From Aquisalinus luteolus (GTDB lineage Bacteria > Pseudomonadota > Alphaproteobacteria > Caulobacterales > Parvularculaceae), in contig NZ_VCJR02000004.1 in assembly GCF_009712425.2 (NCBI RefSeq), forward strand, positions 1-64,000: a stretch of DNA of 64,000 nt, given 5' to 3'. Positions 9,565 to 17,944 of the stretch are shown one piece after another. The notes beneath the pieces were generated by a model. The model had not been told where the DNA came from. It did not search any database and worked only from the letters and a program-made list of their open reading frames with translations. The position numbers and the translations under genes are program-made. Each line of letters starts with the position of its first letter. Position 1 is the stretch's first letter.

Positions 9565-9735
9565 AATTCTCTCCTGATTTGTCGATCCCTCAGGCCCGCC
9601 TTCTGGAAAGCAAGCCCCTACTATAGAGAAGCGTAAAATCGGACCGGAGCGGGTCACAGCGAGACATAAATTTTATGGCGAAGGGCCGAAAACCATCCGG
9701 TTTCGTCTCCGCAGGCACCGTTGCTGCCCCCACGC

Positions 9736-9765
9736 TTGGCAATCAGCACCAAAACTACCTATATA
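9736..9765 (+). promoter_or_regulatory. Candidate sigma70 promoter for the serine hydrolase gene
   Basis: TTGGCA at 9736-9741 and TATATA at 9760-9765 are 18 bp apart, about 40 bp before the ATG at 9803. This is the best -35/-10 pair in the gap between the divergent RTX and hydrolase genes. Confidence 0.45.
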
Positions 9766-9802
9766 TGGCGCCGGGCAGGAATAAAGGAGAGGGGAGAACG
9801 CC

Positions 9803-11218
9803 ATGCGGTTTGTTCTGGTCGCACTGCTATTGGGTATCGCAACGGCGCTGCATGCGGGCATCCATCAGGAAAGCATAGAGAAGATTATCGCCGTGGAGCT
9901 GCCGCTTTCGGGTGCGCCGGGCCTTTCCTATGCCGTGCTGGACGATAGTGACATCATGTCAGGTGCCCATGGCGAGATGGTGGCGGGCAGTGGCCGTGAA
10001 ATCTCGCCGGACACGCCTTTTGTCCTCGGCTCGATCGCCAAGAGTTTTACGGCGCTGGCGGTCATGCAGCTTGTAGAGTCTGGACAGGTCGATCTCGATG
10101 CGGAGATTCATCAGTATCTTGACGGGTTTGCGGAAAGCCCGGGCCGCAATGTCACGATCCGGCAATTGCTCAGTCACACGAGCGGGTACTCGACCTTTCA
10201 GGGTAATGACAGCCTTTCAGGCGAGGGGGCAAGCGCCGACGGCCTGTCGCGCCAGGTTGCCCGGATCGCACAATGGTCGCCCGCCCATGAGCCCGGCACA
10301 AGGTGGGAATATTCCAACGCAAACTACTACGTCCTCGGTGCCTTGATCGAAGAGCTGAGCGGGCAGGATTATGCGCGATATGTCGAGACCCAGATACTCG
10401 AGCCGATCGGCATGGAGCACAGCTTCGTTGCCGATGGCGGGGTCCATGAAACTGCGCGCGGGCATGTGCCGTGGTTTGGCGGAAAGCGTGCCCTGAAAGA
10501 AGCGGCGAGCGATCGCATGTCCGCGCCTGTCGGTGGCATCATCGCGACGGCTCGCGACACGGCACTCTATCTGGCGGTCATGATGAATGGCGAGGATGAT
10601 ATCATCAGTGCACGGGGCAAGGTCGAGATGATGCAGCCGGCAAGCGAAGTCTCTCCCTTTTACGGTTTCGGGTGGTATCTCGACACGGCAAACGGCACCG
10701 TATCGCATACCGGGCTTACCCCGGGCGTGGAGACGCTGGCGATCATGAAACCGGCAGAGCGCAAGGCGGCTGTGGTGCTGATCAATGCCAGCAGTGGCAT
10801 GGGCTTTGGCGAGAATGCCAACCTGATGAATGCCATAAGCGCACGCGCGCTGGGCCTCGACTATACCCCCGCCGGTGACGCGGGGCGCTGGAGCCGGATG
10901 GGACTGTTCCTGCTGTTTGCCCTGCTGCCGGTGCTGTTTGTGGTTGGCATTGTCCAGGTTGCGTTGAGCCGGGCGGGGTTGCGGGCCAAGTCCGGCGTGA
11001 GCGGCGCCTTCAGCCTCTGGTTCCCGATGCTCACGACGATTGCGCTGGCGTGGGTCTGTATTTTTCTTGTCCCGCAGCTGTTCGGCGTTTCCATGGGGAC
11101 GTTGCAGCGCTATTCGCCGGACCTTGCGCTGGCGCTGGTGGCAAGTGCCGTGGCCGGTGTGGCCTGGGCCGTGTTGAGGCTTGTCCTGTATTACAGCGGG
11201 CCGCGCGCCGCAACCTGA
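9803..11218 (+). CDS. AmpC/FmtA-like serine hydrolase (beta-lactamase fold) with C-terminal membrane segments
   Basis: This is a class C beta-lactamase-like serine hydrolase of 471 aa. Family members include penicillin-binding DD-peptidases and esterases. Residues 1-18 look like a signal peptide or anchor. The catalytic SxxK is SIAK at 77-80, the second motif is YSN at 170-172, and HTG at 302-304 stands where KTG is usual. Three hydrophobic segments follow at about 366-388, 404-425 and 440-464, so the catalytic domain is probably tethered in the periplasm. AAAGGAGAGGGGAG precedes the ATG. A membrane protein gene follows 14 bp downstream, probably in the same transcript. The substrate cannot be told from sequence. 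Confidence 0.88.
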   Translation: MRFVLVALLLGIATALHAGIHQESIEKIIAVELPLSGAPGLSYAVLDDSDIMSGAHGEMVAGSGREISPDTPFVLGSIAKSFTALAVMQLVESGQVDLDAEIHQYLDGFAESPGRNVTIRQLLSHTSGYSTFQGNDSLSGEGASADGLSRQVARIAQWSPAHEPGTRWEYSNANYYVLGALIEELSGQDYARYVETQILEPIGMEHSFVADGGVHETARGHVPWFGGKRALKEAASDRMSAPVGGIIATARDTALYLAVMMNGEDDIISARGKVEMMQPASEVSPFYGFGWYLDTANGTVSHTGLTPGVETLAIMKPAERKAAVVLINASSGMGFGENANLMNAISARALGLDYTPAGDAGRWSRMGLFLLFALLPVLFVVGIVQVALSRAGLRAKSGVSGAFSLWFPMLTTIALAWVCIFLVPQLFGVSMGTLQRYSPDLALALVASAVAGVAWAVLRLVLYYSGPRAAT

Positions 11219-11232
11219 CGGGAAGGTGACAG

Positions 11233-12003
11233 ATGAACACCGGGGAGGGGCTGATGGCCGATAAAATAAAAGAAGACGGCCGCAACGCGCTGTCCATGGA
11301 TGCAATCGCCGAGGACCTCTTTGGGCTGAATATTCGCGGCCTCAGGTCGATCTTCGTACTATGGGTGCATCCCAAGCGCTATTTTGCCGCGGCCCGGACG
11401 CCCGACTGGGGCAACAGGTACACGCCGTCGATCAGGCTGTGGCTGACCTTTTTTGCCCTGTTCTCTGCCCTGAAAATCTGGTGGATCGGTGGCAATGAGG
11501 GCATGATCGGGGCCTATGCGAACGGTTTCGCTCAATCCGGCATGCCGCTGCCTGAGGGCATGACCTATGAGGATATCGGCAAGGAAACCGTGCTCTGGGT
11601 CTTCGGCCTGTGGCCCATCCTGCAGATCATCAGCATGGTGCTGTTGTCGCTGGTCTACCCGTTCTGGGGCGAGCGTACCACCATGGCGCTGAGGCAGCGC
11701 TATTTCTTCGCCGTAATCGTGCCGAGCGCCAGCCTGATGCCGGTCGTCCTTACGATCATGCTGTTCGTGCCTGGCAACATGCTGAACCTTTATGGCATGG
11801 CGCTGGCGGTCGTATCGCTGTTCGTCGCGTTCCAGACAGGCTATCGCGGCGGGTTTGAAAAGGTCAGCGGCTTTCAAAAGGCGTGGCGCGTCGGGTTGCT
11901 GGCCGTGATCGTGGTGGTGCTGAACATCCTCACCAACATCATCATCCAGATCGTCGGCATCCTGGTCATCAGCCAGAAATACGGGTATGGCCCGGTGGGC
12001 TAA
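11233..12003 (+). CDS. Polytopic inner-membrane protein, DUF3667-like
   Basis: This is a 256-aa protein of unknown function. The N-terminal about 50 residues are soluble and include FVLWVHPKRYF. About five hydrophobic segments follow, at roughly 69-85, 115-142, 157-180, 182-200 and 218-245. The phrase TPSIRLWLTFFALFSALK recalls the membrane part of DUF3667 proteins, one of which is at 16735-17766, but this protein lacks the zinc ribbon. An in-frame ATG at 11254 is an equally possible start. It follows the serine hydrolase closely and ends convergent with the RTX gene at 12038. Confidence 0.7.
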   Translation: MNTGEGLMADKIKEDGRNALSMDAIAEDLFGLNIRGLRSIFVLWVHPKRYFAAARTPDWGNRYTPSIRLWLTFFALFSALKIWWIGGNEGMIGAYANGFAQSGMPLPEGMTYEDIGKETVLWVFGLWPILQIISMVLLSLVYPFWGERTTMALRQRYFFAVIVPSASLMPVVLTIMLFVPGNMLNLYGMALAVVSLFVAFQTGYRGGFEKVSGFQKAWRVGLLAVIVVVLNILTNIIIQIVGILVISQKYGYGPVG

Positions 12004-12037
12004 GCGCCGGGCACTCACCTGACACCCTGACTACGCC

Positions 12038-12555
12038 TTACGCAAAGGCGAAGTCGTCGGCGTTGATGTCTGCTGCGTCGACCCCGATCAGGGTGATCGA
12101 GTTGTAGGTGTCGCCGGTGATGGACACGACCGTGTCCGAACCATCCTGTACGACACTCAGCTTGGCGAAGGCATCGGCGTCGGTCTCCGCGCCAGTCTTC
12201 AGGCCCTGCGTGGACAGATCGATCACGTCGATCCCGTCTTCCCAGTCCATGATCCGGTCATGGCGCCAGTCGCCGGTGAAGGCGAAGGTGTCGGCCCCAC
12301 CCTCGCCGAACAGGGCGTCGAACTTGTCGCCGCCATCGAGATAGTCGTCGCCATCGCCACCCTTCATCCAGTCATTGCCGCCGCCGCCCCACAGGCGGTC
12401 ATTGTCTGCATACCCATAAAGATTGTCGTCGCCATCCTCGCCGAAGAGGGCATCGCTACCGGCCCCGCCCGACAGCTTGTCGGCGCCAGCCCCGCCGCGC
12501 ATCCAGTCATTGCCGGCCTCGCCATAGAGCCGGTCATCGCCATCGCGGCCATGAA
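12038..12555 (-). repeat. RTX C-terminal module, copy D
   Basis: It is almost identical to copy B (5543-6060). Its last about 330 bp also match copies A and C. Confidence 0.75.
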
Positions 12556-14434
12556 GATTGTCGTTGCCGGCACCGCCGCCGACCAGGTCATTGCCGTCAT
12601 TGCCGACGAGGTAATCGTCGCCGAAGTCGCCGAACAGGGAATCGTCGCCGAGGCCGCCAAACAGGCGATCGTTCAGCAATCCGCCATCCAGATAGTCGTT
12701 CCCGGCACCGCCGATCAGCAGGTCTTCACCATACTCCCCGTACAGAGTATCGTCATCATCTCCGCCGGAAAGCAGATCATTGCTGCCGCCGCCATAAAGG
12801 ACGTCTTCACCTGCCTCACCATAGAGATAGTCGTAGTTCAGGCCGCCGAAGAGTTCATCATTCCCGTCACCGCCATAAAGGACATCGTGGTCGGCCTGAC
12901 CGTAGAGATCGTCATTATCGCCATAGCCATAGAGCGTATCATTGCCGTCGCGACCTTCAATATGATCCCGGTCCTCAGTGCCCTCCAGCGTGTTATCGTT
13001 TTCGTCACCGATAATCGCTTCGACCCCAAGGATAGAACCGACACTGACGACATGAACCTGCCCTGCGCGTGCTATATCATTTGGCGAGGCAAAGATTGAT
13101 CCAATCAGGATGTCGTCAATGCCATCATTATCGATGTCGCCACCGCCGGCCAAGCCAACACCTGCGCGTGCATATTGAGTGCCTGTTATCAACAGGCCCC
13201 CATTGCCGTCGATCGTCCCAAGGTCCACACTGCTACCCAAGCCACTGGCCGATCCGAATACGACAAATACTTCGTCAGCATAGGGGGAGCCAACCAGGAT
13301 GTCATCATAGCCGTCCGCGTTGACGTCGCCGGCAAATTCCATGCCCTCCGCATCGTTGCCAAGGTCAGGCGTGCCATTCAGGACGAATCCGTTTGAGCCA
13401 TCTAGCGCCGACAAGTCGAAAGTTGATGAAAAACCTGACGCTGTGCCGAAAACGACATACCCTTCACCGTACGGCTCTCCGTCCGGTGCGCCGATGATCA
13501 GGTCGTCATAGCCGTCGCCATTGAAATCTCCCCCGCCGCCTACAGAGAATCCGGCATCGTCGCCATCATCAATGCCGACCAGTTTAAAACCATTGTTTCC
13601 ATTGAGGGAGGACAGCGCGATGTCTGCCGCAAAACCCGATGATGATCCGAAAACGACAAAAGCCGCTCCATTTTCACCCTCCTGAAATGCGCCAAGAATG
13701 ATGTCGTCAAGGCCGTCACCATTGATGTCGCCTGCCTTGCTAACAGCATATCCGAAGAGCCTTGCGTCAGTCCCGGTTATGGAAAAGCCGTTACTGCCGT
13801 TAAGAGAGGTAGTCGAGAAATCTGCACCCAAGCCTGAGGAGGTGCCGAACACGACATCGAATTGATAGCTCGACCCTGAAATTACCGAGCCGATCAGGAT
13901 ATCATCGACGCCGTCACCGTTCATGTCGCCGATATTTTCGATCGACGCGACAAGTCTGTCTACGGATATTGTGCTGCCGTTTGTGCCATCGATATCTTCC
14001 AAGTTGAAATCGGCAGAAAAGCCGGAGGAAGTGCCGTAGATCAGATGGACAGCGCCGGAGGTACCTGCTTCATTCTTCTCAGATACGAGGAAATCCATCA
14101 GGCCGTCATCATTGAAATCTCCGGCGGCGGAGACATACTCTCCAAGATACTGGTTTTGATAGGATCCGGAAATCGTAAACCCGTTTGTCCCGTCAAGCGA
14201 TGATAGATCGAAATTCGCACCCAGTCCGCCATCTTTTCCAAAAACGACATAGACCTGACCGGCTGCGCTTGAACCCGAGACTTCTGTTTGCCTGGCTCCG
14301 ATAATGAAATCATCTATGCCATCGCCATTGATATCGCCGACAATCGCATTAGCCCCGCCAATCAGATGGTTTGGGAAGAGCCCATCGATACGAGTACCCG
14401 TATCCGCATCAAGATTCTCAAGTTCAATAGCCAT
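12038..14434 (-). CDS. FG-GAP (integrin-like beta-propeller) and RTX fusion protein, 798 aa
   Basis: I chose the ATG at 14434 (MAIELENLDAD) because GGAGGA lies just upstream and the leader matches that of the RTX gene starting at 7666. Residues about 25-470 carry seven FG-GAP units, each with a DxNxDGxxD calcium loop followed by a hydrophobic strand (GDINGDGIDDFIIGA, GDFNGDGYDDLIIGA and others). Seven is the number needed for a closed propeller like that of integrin alpha. RTX nonapeptides follow at about 490-715, then the shared tail ending NADDFAFA. The architecture suggests a secreted or surface adhesin or ligand-binding protein. The last about 520 bp almost match those of the 707-aa paralog. 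Confidence 0.9.
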   Translation of the reverse strand: MAIELENLDADTGTRIDGLFPNHLIGGANAIVGDINGDGIDDFIIGARQTEVSGSSAAGQVYVVFGKDGGLGANFDLSSLDGTNGFTISGSYQNQYLGEYVSAAGDFNDDGLMDFLVSEKNEAGTSGAVHLIYGTSSGFSADFNLEDIDGTNGSTISVDRLVASIENIGDMNGDGVDDILIGSVISGSSYQFDVVFGTSSGLGADFSTTSLNGSNGFSITGTDARLFGYAVSKAGDINGDGLDDIILGAFQEGENGAAFVVFGSSSGFAADIALSSLNGNNGFKLVGIDDGDDAGFSVGGGGDFNGDGYDDLIIGAPDGEPYGEGYVVFGTASGFSSTFDLSALDGSNGFVLNGTPDLGNDAEGMEFAGDVNADGYDDILVGSPYADEVFVVFGSASGLGSSVDLGTIDGNGGLLITGTQYARAGVGLAGGGDIDNDGIDDILIGSIFASPNDIARAGQVHVVSVGSILGVEAIIGDENDNTLEGTEDRDHIEGRDGNDTLYGYGDNDDLYGQADHDVLYGGDGNDELFGGLNYDYLYGEAGEDVLYGGGSNDLLSGGDDDDTLYGEYGEDLLIGGAGNDYLDGGLLNDRLFGGLGDDSLFGDFGDDYLVGNDGNDLVGGGAGNDNLHGRDGDDRLYGEAGNDWMRGGAGADKLSGGAGSDALFGEDGDDNLYGYADNDRLWGGGGNDWMKGGDGDDYLDGGDKFDALFGEGGADTFAFTGDWRHDRIMDWEDGIDVIDLSTQGLKTGAETDADAFAKLSVVQDGSDTVVSITGDTYNSITLIGVDAADINADDFAFA

Positions 14435-14476
14435 GTTTTCCTCCGCAAGGTACGCGCCGCAATTCGTCCGGCAACT

Positions 14477-14486
14477 TCTCTCTCTC
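14477..14486 (-). repeat. GA dinucleotide run in an RTX leader
   Basis: Five TC units on the plus strand lie 43 bp upstream of the ATG at 14434, at the same relative place as the six-unit run at 7711-7722. Confidence 0.45.
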
Positions 14487-14588
14487 AATGGAGGGTAGCA
14501 CTTTGGCTGGTGATTGATACACCAGATTCAATTAGCGTAGGAGCAGTCCTGCTCACGAAGAACGCGAGACGATCGCCGCTATGCAAAA

Positions 14589-14617
14589 AAAGCGCGTCAT
14601 TGGCCATGACGCGCTTT
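14589..14617 (-). terminator. Rho-independent terminator of asd
   Basis: AAAGCGCGTCAT, 5-nt loop, ATGACGCGCTTT forms a 12-bp stem followed on the minus strand by a run of T. It lies 28 bp after the asd stop codon. Confidence 0.85.
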
Positions 14618-14644
14618 AAATCACTTTAATGGAAAGGGGCGCGC

Positions 14645-15670
14645 CTAGCCGCGGTCTTTCAGGTGGCCCTTGTTGAGCAGCAATTCTGCGATCTGCACCG
14701 CGTTCAGCGCCGCGCCCTTGCGCAAATTGTCGGAGACGACCCACAGGCACAGGCCGTTTTCGACCGTAGGGTCGGTGCGGATGCGCGACACATAGGTGGC
14801 GAAATCGCCGACGCATTCGACCGGCGTGATGTAGCCCTCGTCCTCGCGCTTGTCGATCACCATCAGGCCGGGGGATTCGCGCAGCAGGTCGCGGGCCTCG
14901 TGGTCGGAGATCGGTTTTTCGAACTCGATGTTCACGGCTTCCGAATGGCCGACGAAGACCGGCACGCGCACGGCGGTCGCGTGCAGCTTGATCTTGGGAT
15001 CGAGCATCTTCTTGGTCTCGGCAACCAGTTTCCATTCTTCCTTGGTCGAGCCGTCATCAAGGAAGACGTCGATATGCGGGATGACGTTGAAGGCGATCTG
15101 CTTGGTGAAGGCTTCCGGTGTTGGCTCGTCGCCGACGAAGATGCCCTTTGTCTGGTTCCACAGCTCGTCCATGGCGGCCTTGCCGGCGCCTGAAACGGAC
15201 TGGTAGGTGGAGACGACCACGCGCTTGATCCGTGCACGGTCATGCAGCGGCTTCAGCGCCACAACCAGCTGCGCTGTGGAGCAGTTCGGGTTGGCGATGA
15301 TGTTCTTCTTCGTGTACCCCGAAACGGCGTCCGGGTTCACCTCCGGCACGATCAGCGGGACGTCCGGGTCCATACGGAAGTGGGAAGAGTTGTCGATGAC
15401 GATGGCACCGGCCTTGGCAGCCTTCGGGCCCCACTCGGCGGAGACGGAACCGCCGGCGGAGAACAGCGCGATATCGACCTTGGAGAAATCGAACTGCTCA
15501 AGGTCCTGGCATTTCAGGGTGCGGTCGCCGAAGGAGACCTCGCGGCCGAGCGAGGAGCGCGAGGCAATCGCGTAGACGTCCTTTACCGGGAACATCCGCT
15601 CTTCGAGGATCGACAACATTTCCTGGCCGACATTACCCGTCGCGCCAACCACTGCTACATTATAAGCCAT
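14645..15670 (-). CDS. asd: Aspartate-semialdehyde dehydrogenase
   Basis: It reduces L-aspartyl-4-phosphate to L-aspartate 4-semialdehyde with NADPH in the cytoplasm, feeding lysine/diaminopimelate, threonine and methionine synthesis. The protein is 341 aa, usual for the family. The N-terminal VVGATGNVGQEML is the NADP-binding glycine motif. The catalytic cysteine is C130 in NPNCSTAQ. The second catalytic region appears as VRVPVFVGHSEAVNIEFE near residues 237-254, with the conserved His. It is transcribed alone towards its own terminator, next to the MpaB-like gene on the same strand. Confidence 0.97.
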   Translation of the reverse strand: MAYNVAVVGATGNVGQEMLSILEERMFPVKDVYAIASRSSLGREVSFGDRTLKCQDLEQFDFSKVDIALFSAGGSVSAEWGPKAAKAGAIVIDNSSHFRMDPDVPLIVPEVNPDAVSGYTKKNIIANPNCSTAQLVVALKPLHDRARIKRVVVSTYQSVSGAGKAAMDELWNQTKGIFVGDEPTPEAFTKQIAFNVIPHIDVFLDDGSTKEEWKLVAETKKMLDPKIKLHATAVRVPVFVGHSEAVNIEFEKPISDHEARDLLRESPGLMVIDKREDEGYITPVECVGDFATYVSRIRTDPTVENGLCLWVVSDNLRKGAALNAVQIAELLLNKGHLKDRG

Positions 15671-15775
15671 TATGAACTTCCAGTTTTAGAGATTTCGTGC
15701 GCGCTGCTTGGCGTTCCCGCGCGATAATGTCAAGTGAGGGTTTCTATTCCGAGCAATAGATGATCCGGGTGGCCC

Positions 15776-16672
15776 TCAATACAGGTAATCAACCGGCAGG
15801 CCGAGGCGTTTGCAGGCAATGGCCGGCGGCGCTGAGGGCAGGGGCATTTTGTCGGCCATGCTGGCCATCGCCTTGATCATGGTCCGTTCCCAGCCATGCA
15901 GCCGGTAGCGGTCGCCCAGTTGCAGGATCTCGCGGATATCTTCCGGCACCAGATCGACCGCCGCGCGCACCAGCATGTCCTGGCTGAGACTGGCCGGGGC
16001 AGGCAATGTCCTTGCCTTGCGCACGATCTCGAGAAAATCATCAATGATCGGGGATGGCTCGAACACCGCCTTGCGCTGCTCGAACATGGCGGCCTGTTCG
16101 GCCCTGCTGGCGGGCAGGCTTTTCGCGCCATAGGGGGCGCCACCGGCCTGTGCCTCTGAATAGGCACGGTCGCGCTCTAAATCGGTCAGTGTCGCGGCAT
16201 AGCTGTGATAGGCTTCTAGAAAGCCATAGGTCGCGGTGACCTGTACCCAGTCGAGCAGGTCCGGGTCGCTGGCGTGATAAGCCATGCCGTCCGGCGTCTC
16301 GCCCCGTACCTTTTCATGCATGCGATTGACCCGCGCGATGATGTCTTCGGCGACCGGGCGCGCCGCATAGACGGTGACCATGGCGGCAAGCCCGGTGCGC
16401 TTCATCCGCTCGACAGGCTCCCGCCGGAAGCTGGAATGGTCCCATACGCCCGAGCGCACGCGCGGGTCGGCAAACTCAAGGATCACCGCAGCTATCCCGC
16501 CGATGTACAGCGAAACCGGGTTCTTGAAGACGCGCCAGGTGACAGAGTCCGCCGCGAACAGCGCTTCCTCGCCTGCCGGTGATGCGAACGTCTCAGGGGT
16601 GATCTGGCCCGTGTAGAGAAAGTCCCGGGCCTGGCTGTCCAGCGGTGCAGTGATCAGTCGTCTCAGCGGCAT
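15776..16672 (-). CDS. Oxygenase MpaB family (DUF2236) protein
   Basis: This 298-aa protein resembles the MpaB/latex-clearing-protein family (DUF2236), whose characterised members are heme-dependent oxygenases. Family-like features are the N-terminal FADSVTWRVFKNPVSLYIGGIAAVILEFADPRVRSGVWDHS-type helix, R and H residues around MHEKVRGETPDGMAYHASDPDLLDWVQVT (about 131-162), and FLEAYH soon after. There is no signal peptide. The ATG at 16672 is the only good start. The substrate in this organism is unknown. It lies between asd and a DUF3667 gene on the same strand with no obvious functional link. Confidence 0.8.
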   Translation of the reverse strand: MPLRRLITAPLDSQARDFLYTGQITPETFASPAGEEALFAADSVTWRVFKNPVSLYIGGIAAVILEFADPRVRSGVWDHSSFRREPVERMKRTGLAAMVTVYAARPVAEDIIARVNRMHEKVRGETPDGMAYHASDPDLLDWVQVTATYGFLEAYHSYAATLTDLERDRAYSEAQAGGAPYGAKSLPASRAEQAAMFEQRKAVFEPSPIIDDFLEIVRKARTLPAPASLSQDMLVRAAVDLVPEDIREILQLGDRYRLHGWERTMIKAMASMADKMPLPSAPPAIACKRLGLPVDYLY

Positions 16673-16734
16673 GGCGTGGTTCCTCTTGGCAACAAGTTCG
16701 GAAACACCGCAGCGCCGCTAAAATTCGTGCGCGA

Positions 16735-17766
16735 TCAGCTCTGGTACAGTGCGTAGGACACCCCGAAGAGGACTAGAATGAAGACGACGAGATTGTAGAT
16801 CGACGTGATCAGGAAGCCCTTGGCGATGACCGAGAACCAGTTGGAGCCATAGGCCTGTCGCAACACTGCATAGGGCTGCAGCATCGGCCATATGAACAGA
16901 AAAGGCACGAGCCAGCCGAGGAACGGGCTCATGGAGAGGAGCAGGGCGATCAGCAGATAGGCGTAGAGTGCCGCATGCATGTAGAGGCTGACGACGAGAT
17001 GATCATAGAACAGGAACTTGCGGCGATAGACGTAAAACAGCGCGAGCAGCGCGGCATAGAAAAGCGGGGCCAGCAGGAGAACGCGGGGTAAGTTGTTCTG
17101 CAGTGAATTGAGATAAAGGCGCGGCTCGTCGAGGACCCGCTGGGTCGCCGTATAAAGCCTCCTGGCATGCGGTTCGAACCAGTCCGGACCTGTGTAATCA
17201 GTCTCCTCCCAACTCTGGTCGAGCCATGATGAGCCTTCTGTAGACGTGCCCGCCTCATCCAAAACGGGATCGTCCGTCTGCGTCTCTTGTGTGACTGTGT
17301 CAGCTATCGCTGTTTCATCTTCCTGCTGCGTGCTTTCGCGGTCGGTATCCGGCGCCGAAGCGTCTGCCGGGTCAGCGCCGTCGCCCTGTACTCCTTCCTG
17401 GAAGCCGTTCACGAAATCCCGTATCGACGTCGGATCATCACCGATGGCGGTATTGCTGGCCGAGCCGATCAGGAAGAATGTCAGGAAGAAAAAGAACACG
17501 CTGGCGAACAGGTACATGCGGAAAGGCGGCGTATACCGCACGCGCTTGCCGTCGAGATAATGACGGGCGAGGCGTCCCGGGCGCCAGAGCAGCATGCCGA
17601 TGGAGCGCAGCAGCCGGCCGTCGAGCCACAGGGTCTCCACGAAAAAGTCCTGTACGAGGCCGATGACGGCTCGACGCGGCTCGTTCGCCCGCTGGCCGCA
17701 ATCATGGCAGTATTTGCCACGCAGCGAGTTGCCGCAATTGCTGCAGATGTTCCTGTCGTTGCTCAT
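16735..17766 (-). CDS. DUF3667 domain membrane protein with N-terminal zinc ribbon
   Basis: This 343-aa protein has unknown function. I chose the ATG at 17766 (MSNDRNICSNCGN) because GAGGGC precedes it. Upstream in-frame ATGs at 17781 and 17829 would add residues before the zinc ribbon. CSNCGN and CHDCGQ form a four-cysteine ribbon in the first about 25 residues. An amphipathic region and a first membrane helix follow (YLFASVFFFFLTFFLIGSA). An acidic, Ser/Thr/Asp-rich loop of about 90 residues comes next, then about four C-terminal membrane helices. This matches the DUF3667 layout. Confidence 0.8.
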   Translation of the reverse strand: MSNDRNICSNCGNSLRGKYCHDCGQRANEPRRAVIGLVQDFFVETLWLDGRLLRSIGMLLWRPGRLARHYLDGKRVRYTPPFRMYLFASVFFFFLTFFLIGSASNTAIGDDPTSIRDFVNGFQEGVQGDGADPADASAPDTDRESTQQEDETAIADTVTQETQTDDPVLDEAGTSTEGSSWLDQSWEETDYTGPDWFEPHARRLYTATQRVLDEPRLYLNSLQNNLPRVLLLAPLFYAALLALFYVYRRKFLFYDHLVVSLYMHAALYAYLLIALLLSMSPFLGWLVPFLFIWPMLQPYAVLRQAYGSNWFSVIAKGFLITSIYNLVVFILVLFGVSYALYQS

Positions 17767-17871
17767 CGCCCTCAAACGCATCCTGGAAACCCGTGCCAGT
17801 GTAGGGGGCACCGGGCCTTGCGCCAACAATCCATGTTACGCCCAGTTAATAAAAATGCCGATTGACTTGGG

Positions 17872-17887
17872 TGCGACATCTGTCGCA
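17872..17887. promoter_or_regulatory. Perfect dyad, likely operator of the upstream BlaI-type repressor
   Basis: TGCGACATCTGTCGCA is a perfect 16-bp palindrome, followed at 17892-17899 by a further TGCGACAA half-site. The core ACA-2-TGT matches the core spacing of known BlaI/MecI operators (TACA..TGTA type). It lies 57 bp before the repressor ATG at 17945, and a TTGACT hexamer overlaps its left side region at 17862-17867. Autoregulation is inferred. Confidence 0.65.
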
Positions 17888-17944
17888 AGGTTGCGACAAC
17901 AAGCAGGCGCGTCTGCCTTGGGCGCGCCGAAGGAATGAGAAGTC

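Noticed and set aside
1-14434. Tandem nonapeptide-coding repeats mistaken for a CRISPR array
   Set aside because: The repeats are in frame with RTX proteins, vary in sequence, have no spacers of constant length, and no cas genes are present.
15705-15733. TTGACA at 15728-15733 (minus strand) as asd promoter
   Set aside because: The -35 hexamer is perfect, but no acceptable -10 hexamer lies 16-18 bp downstream, so I left it out.
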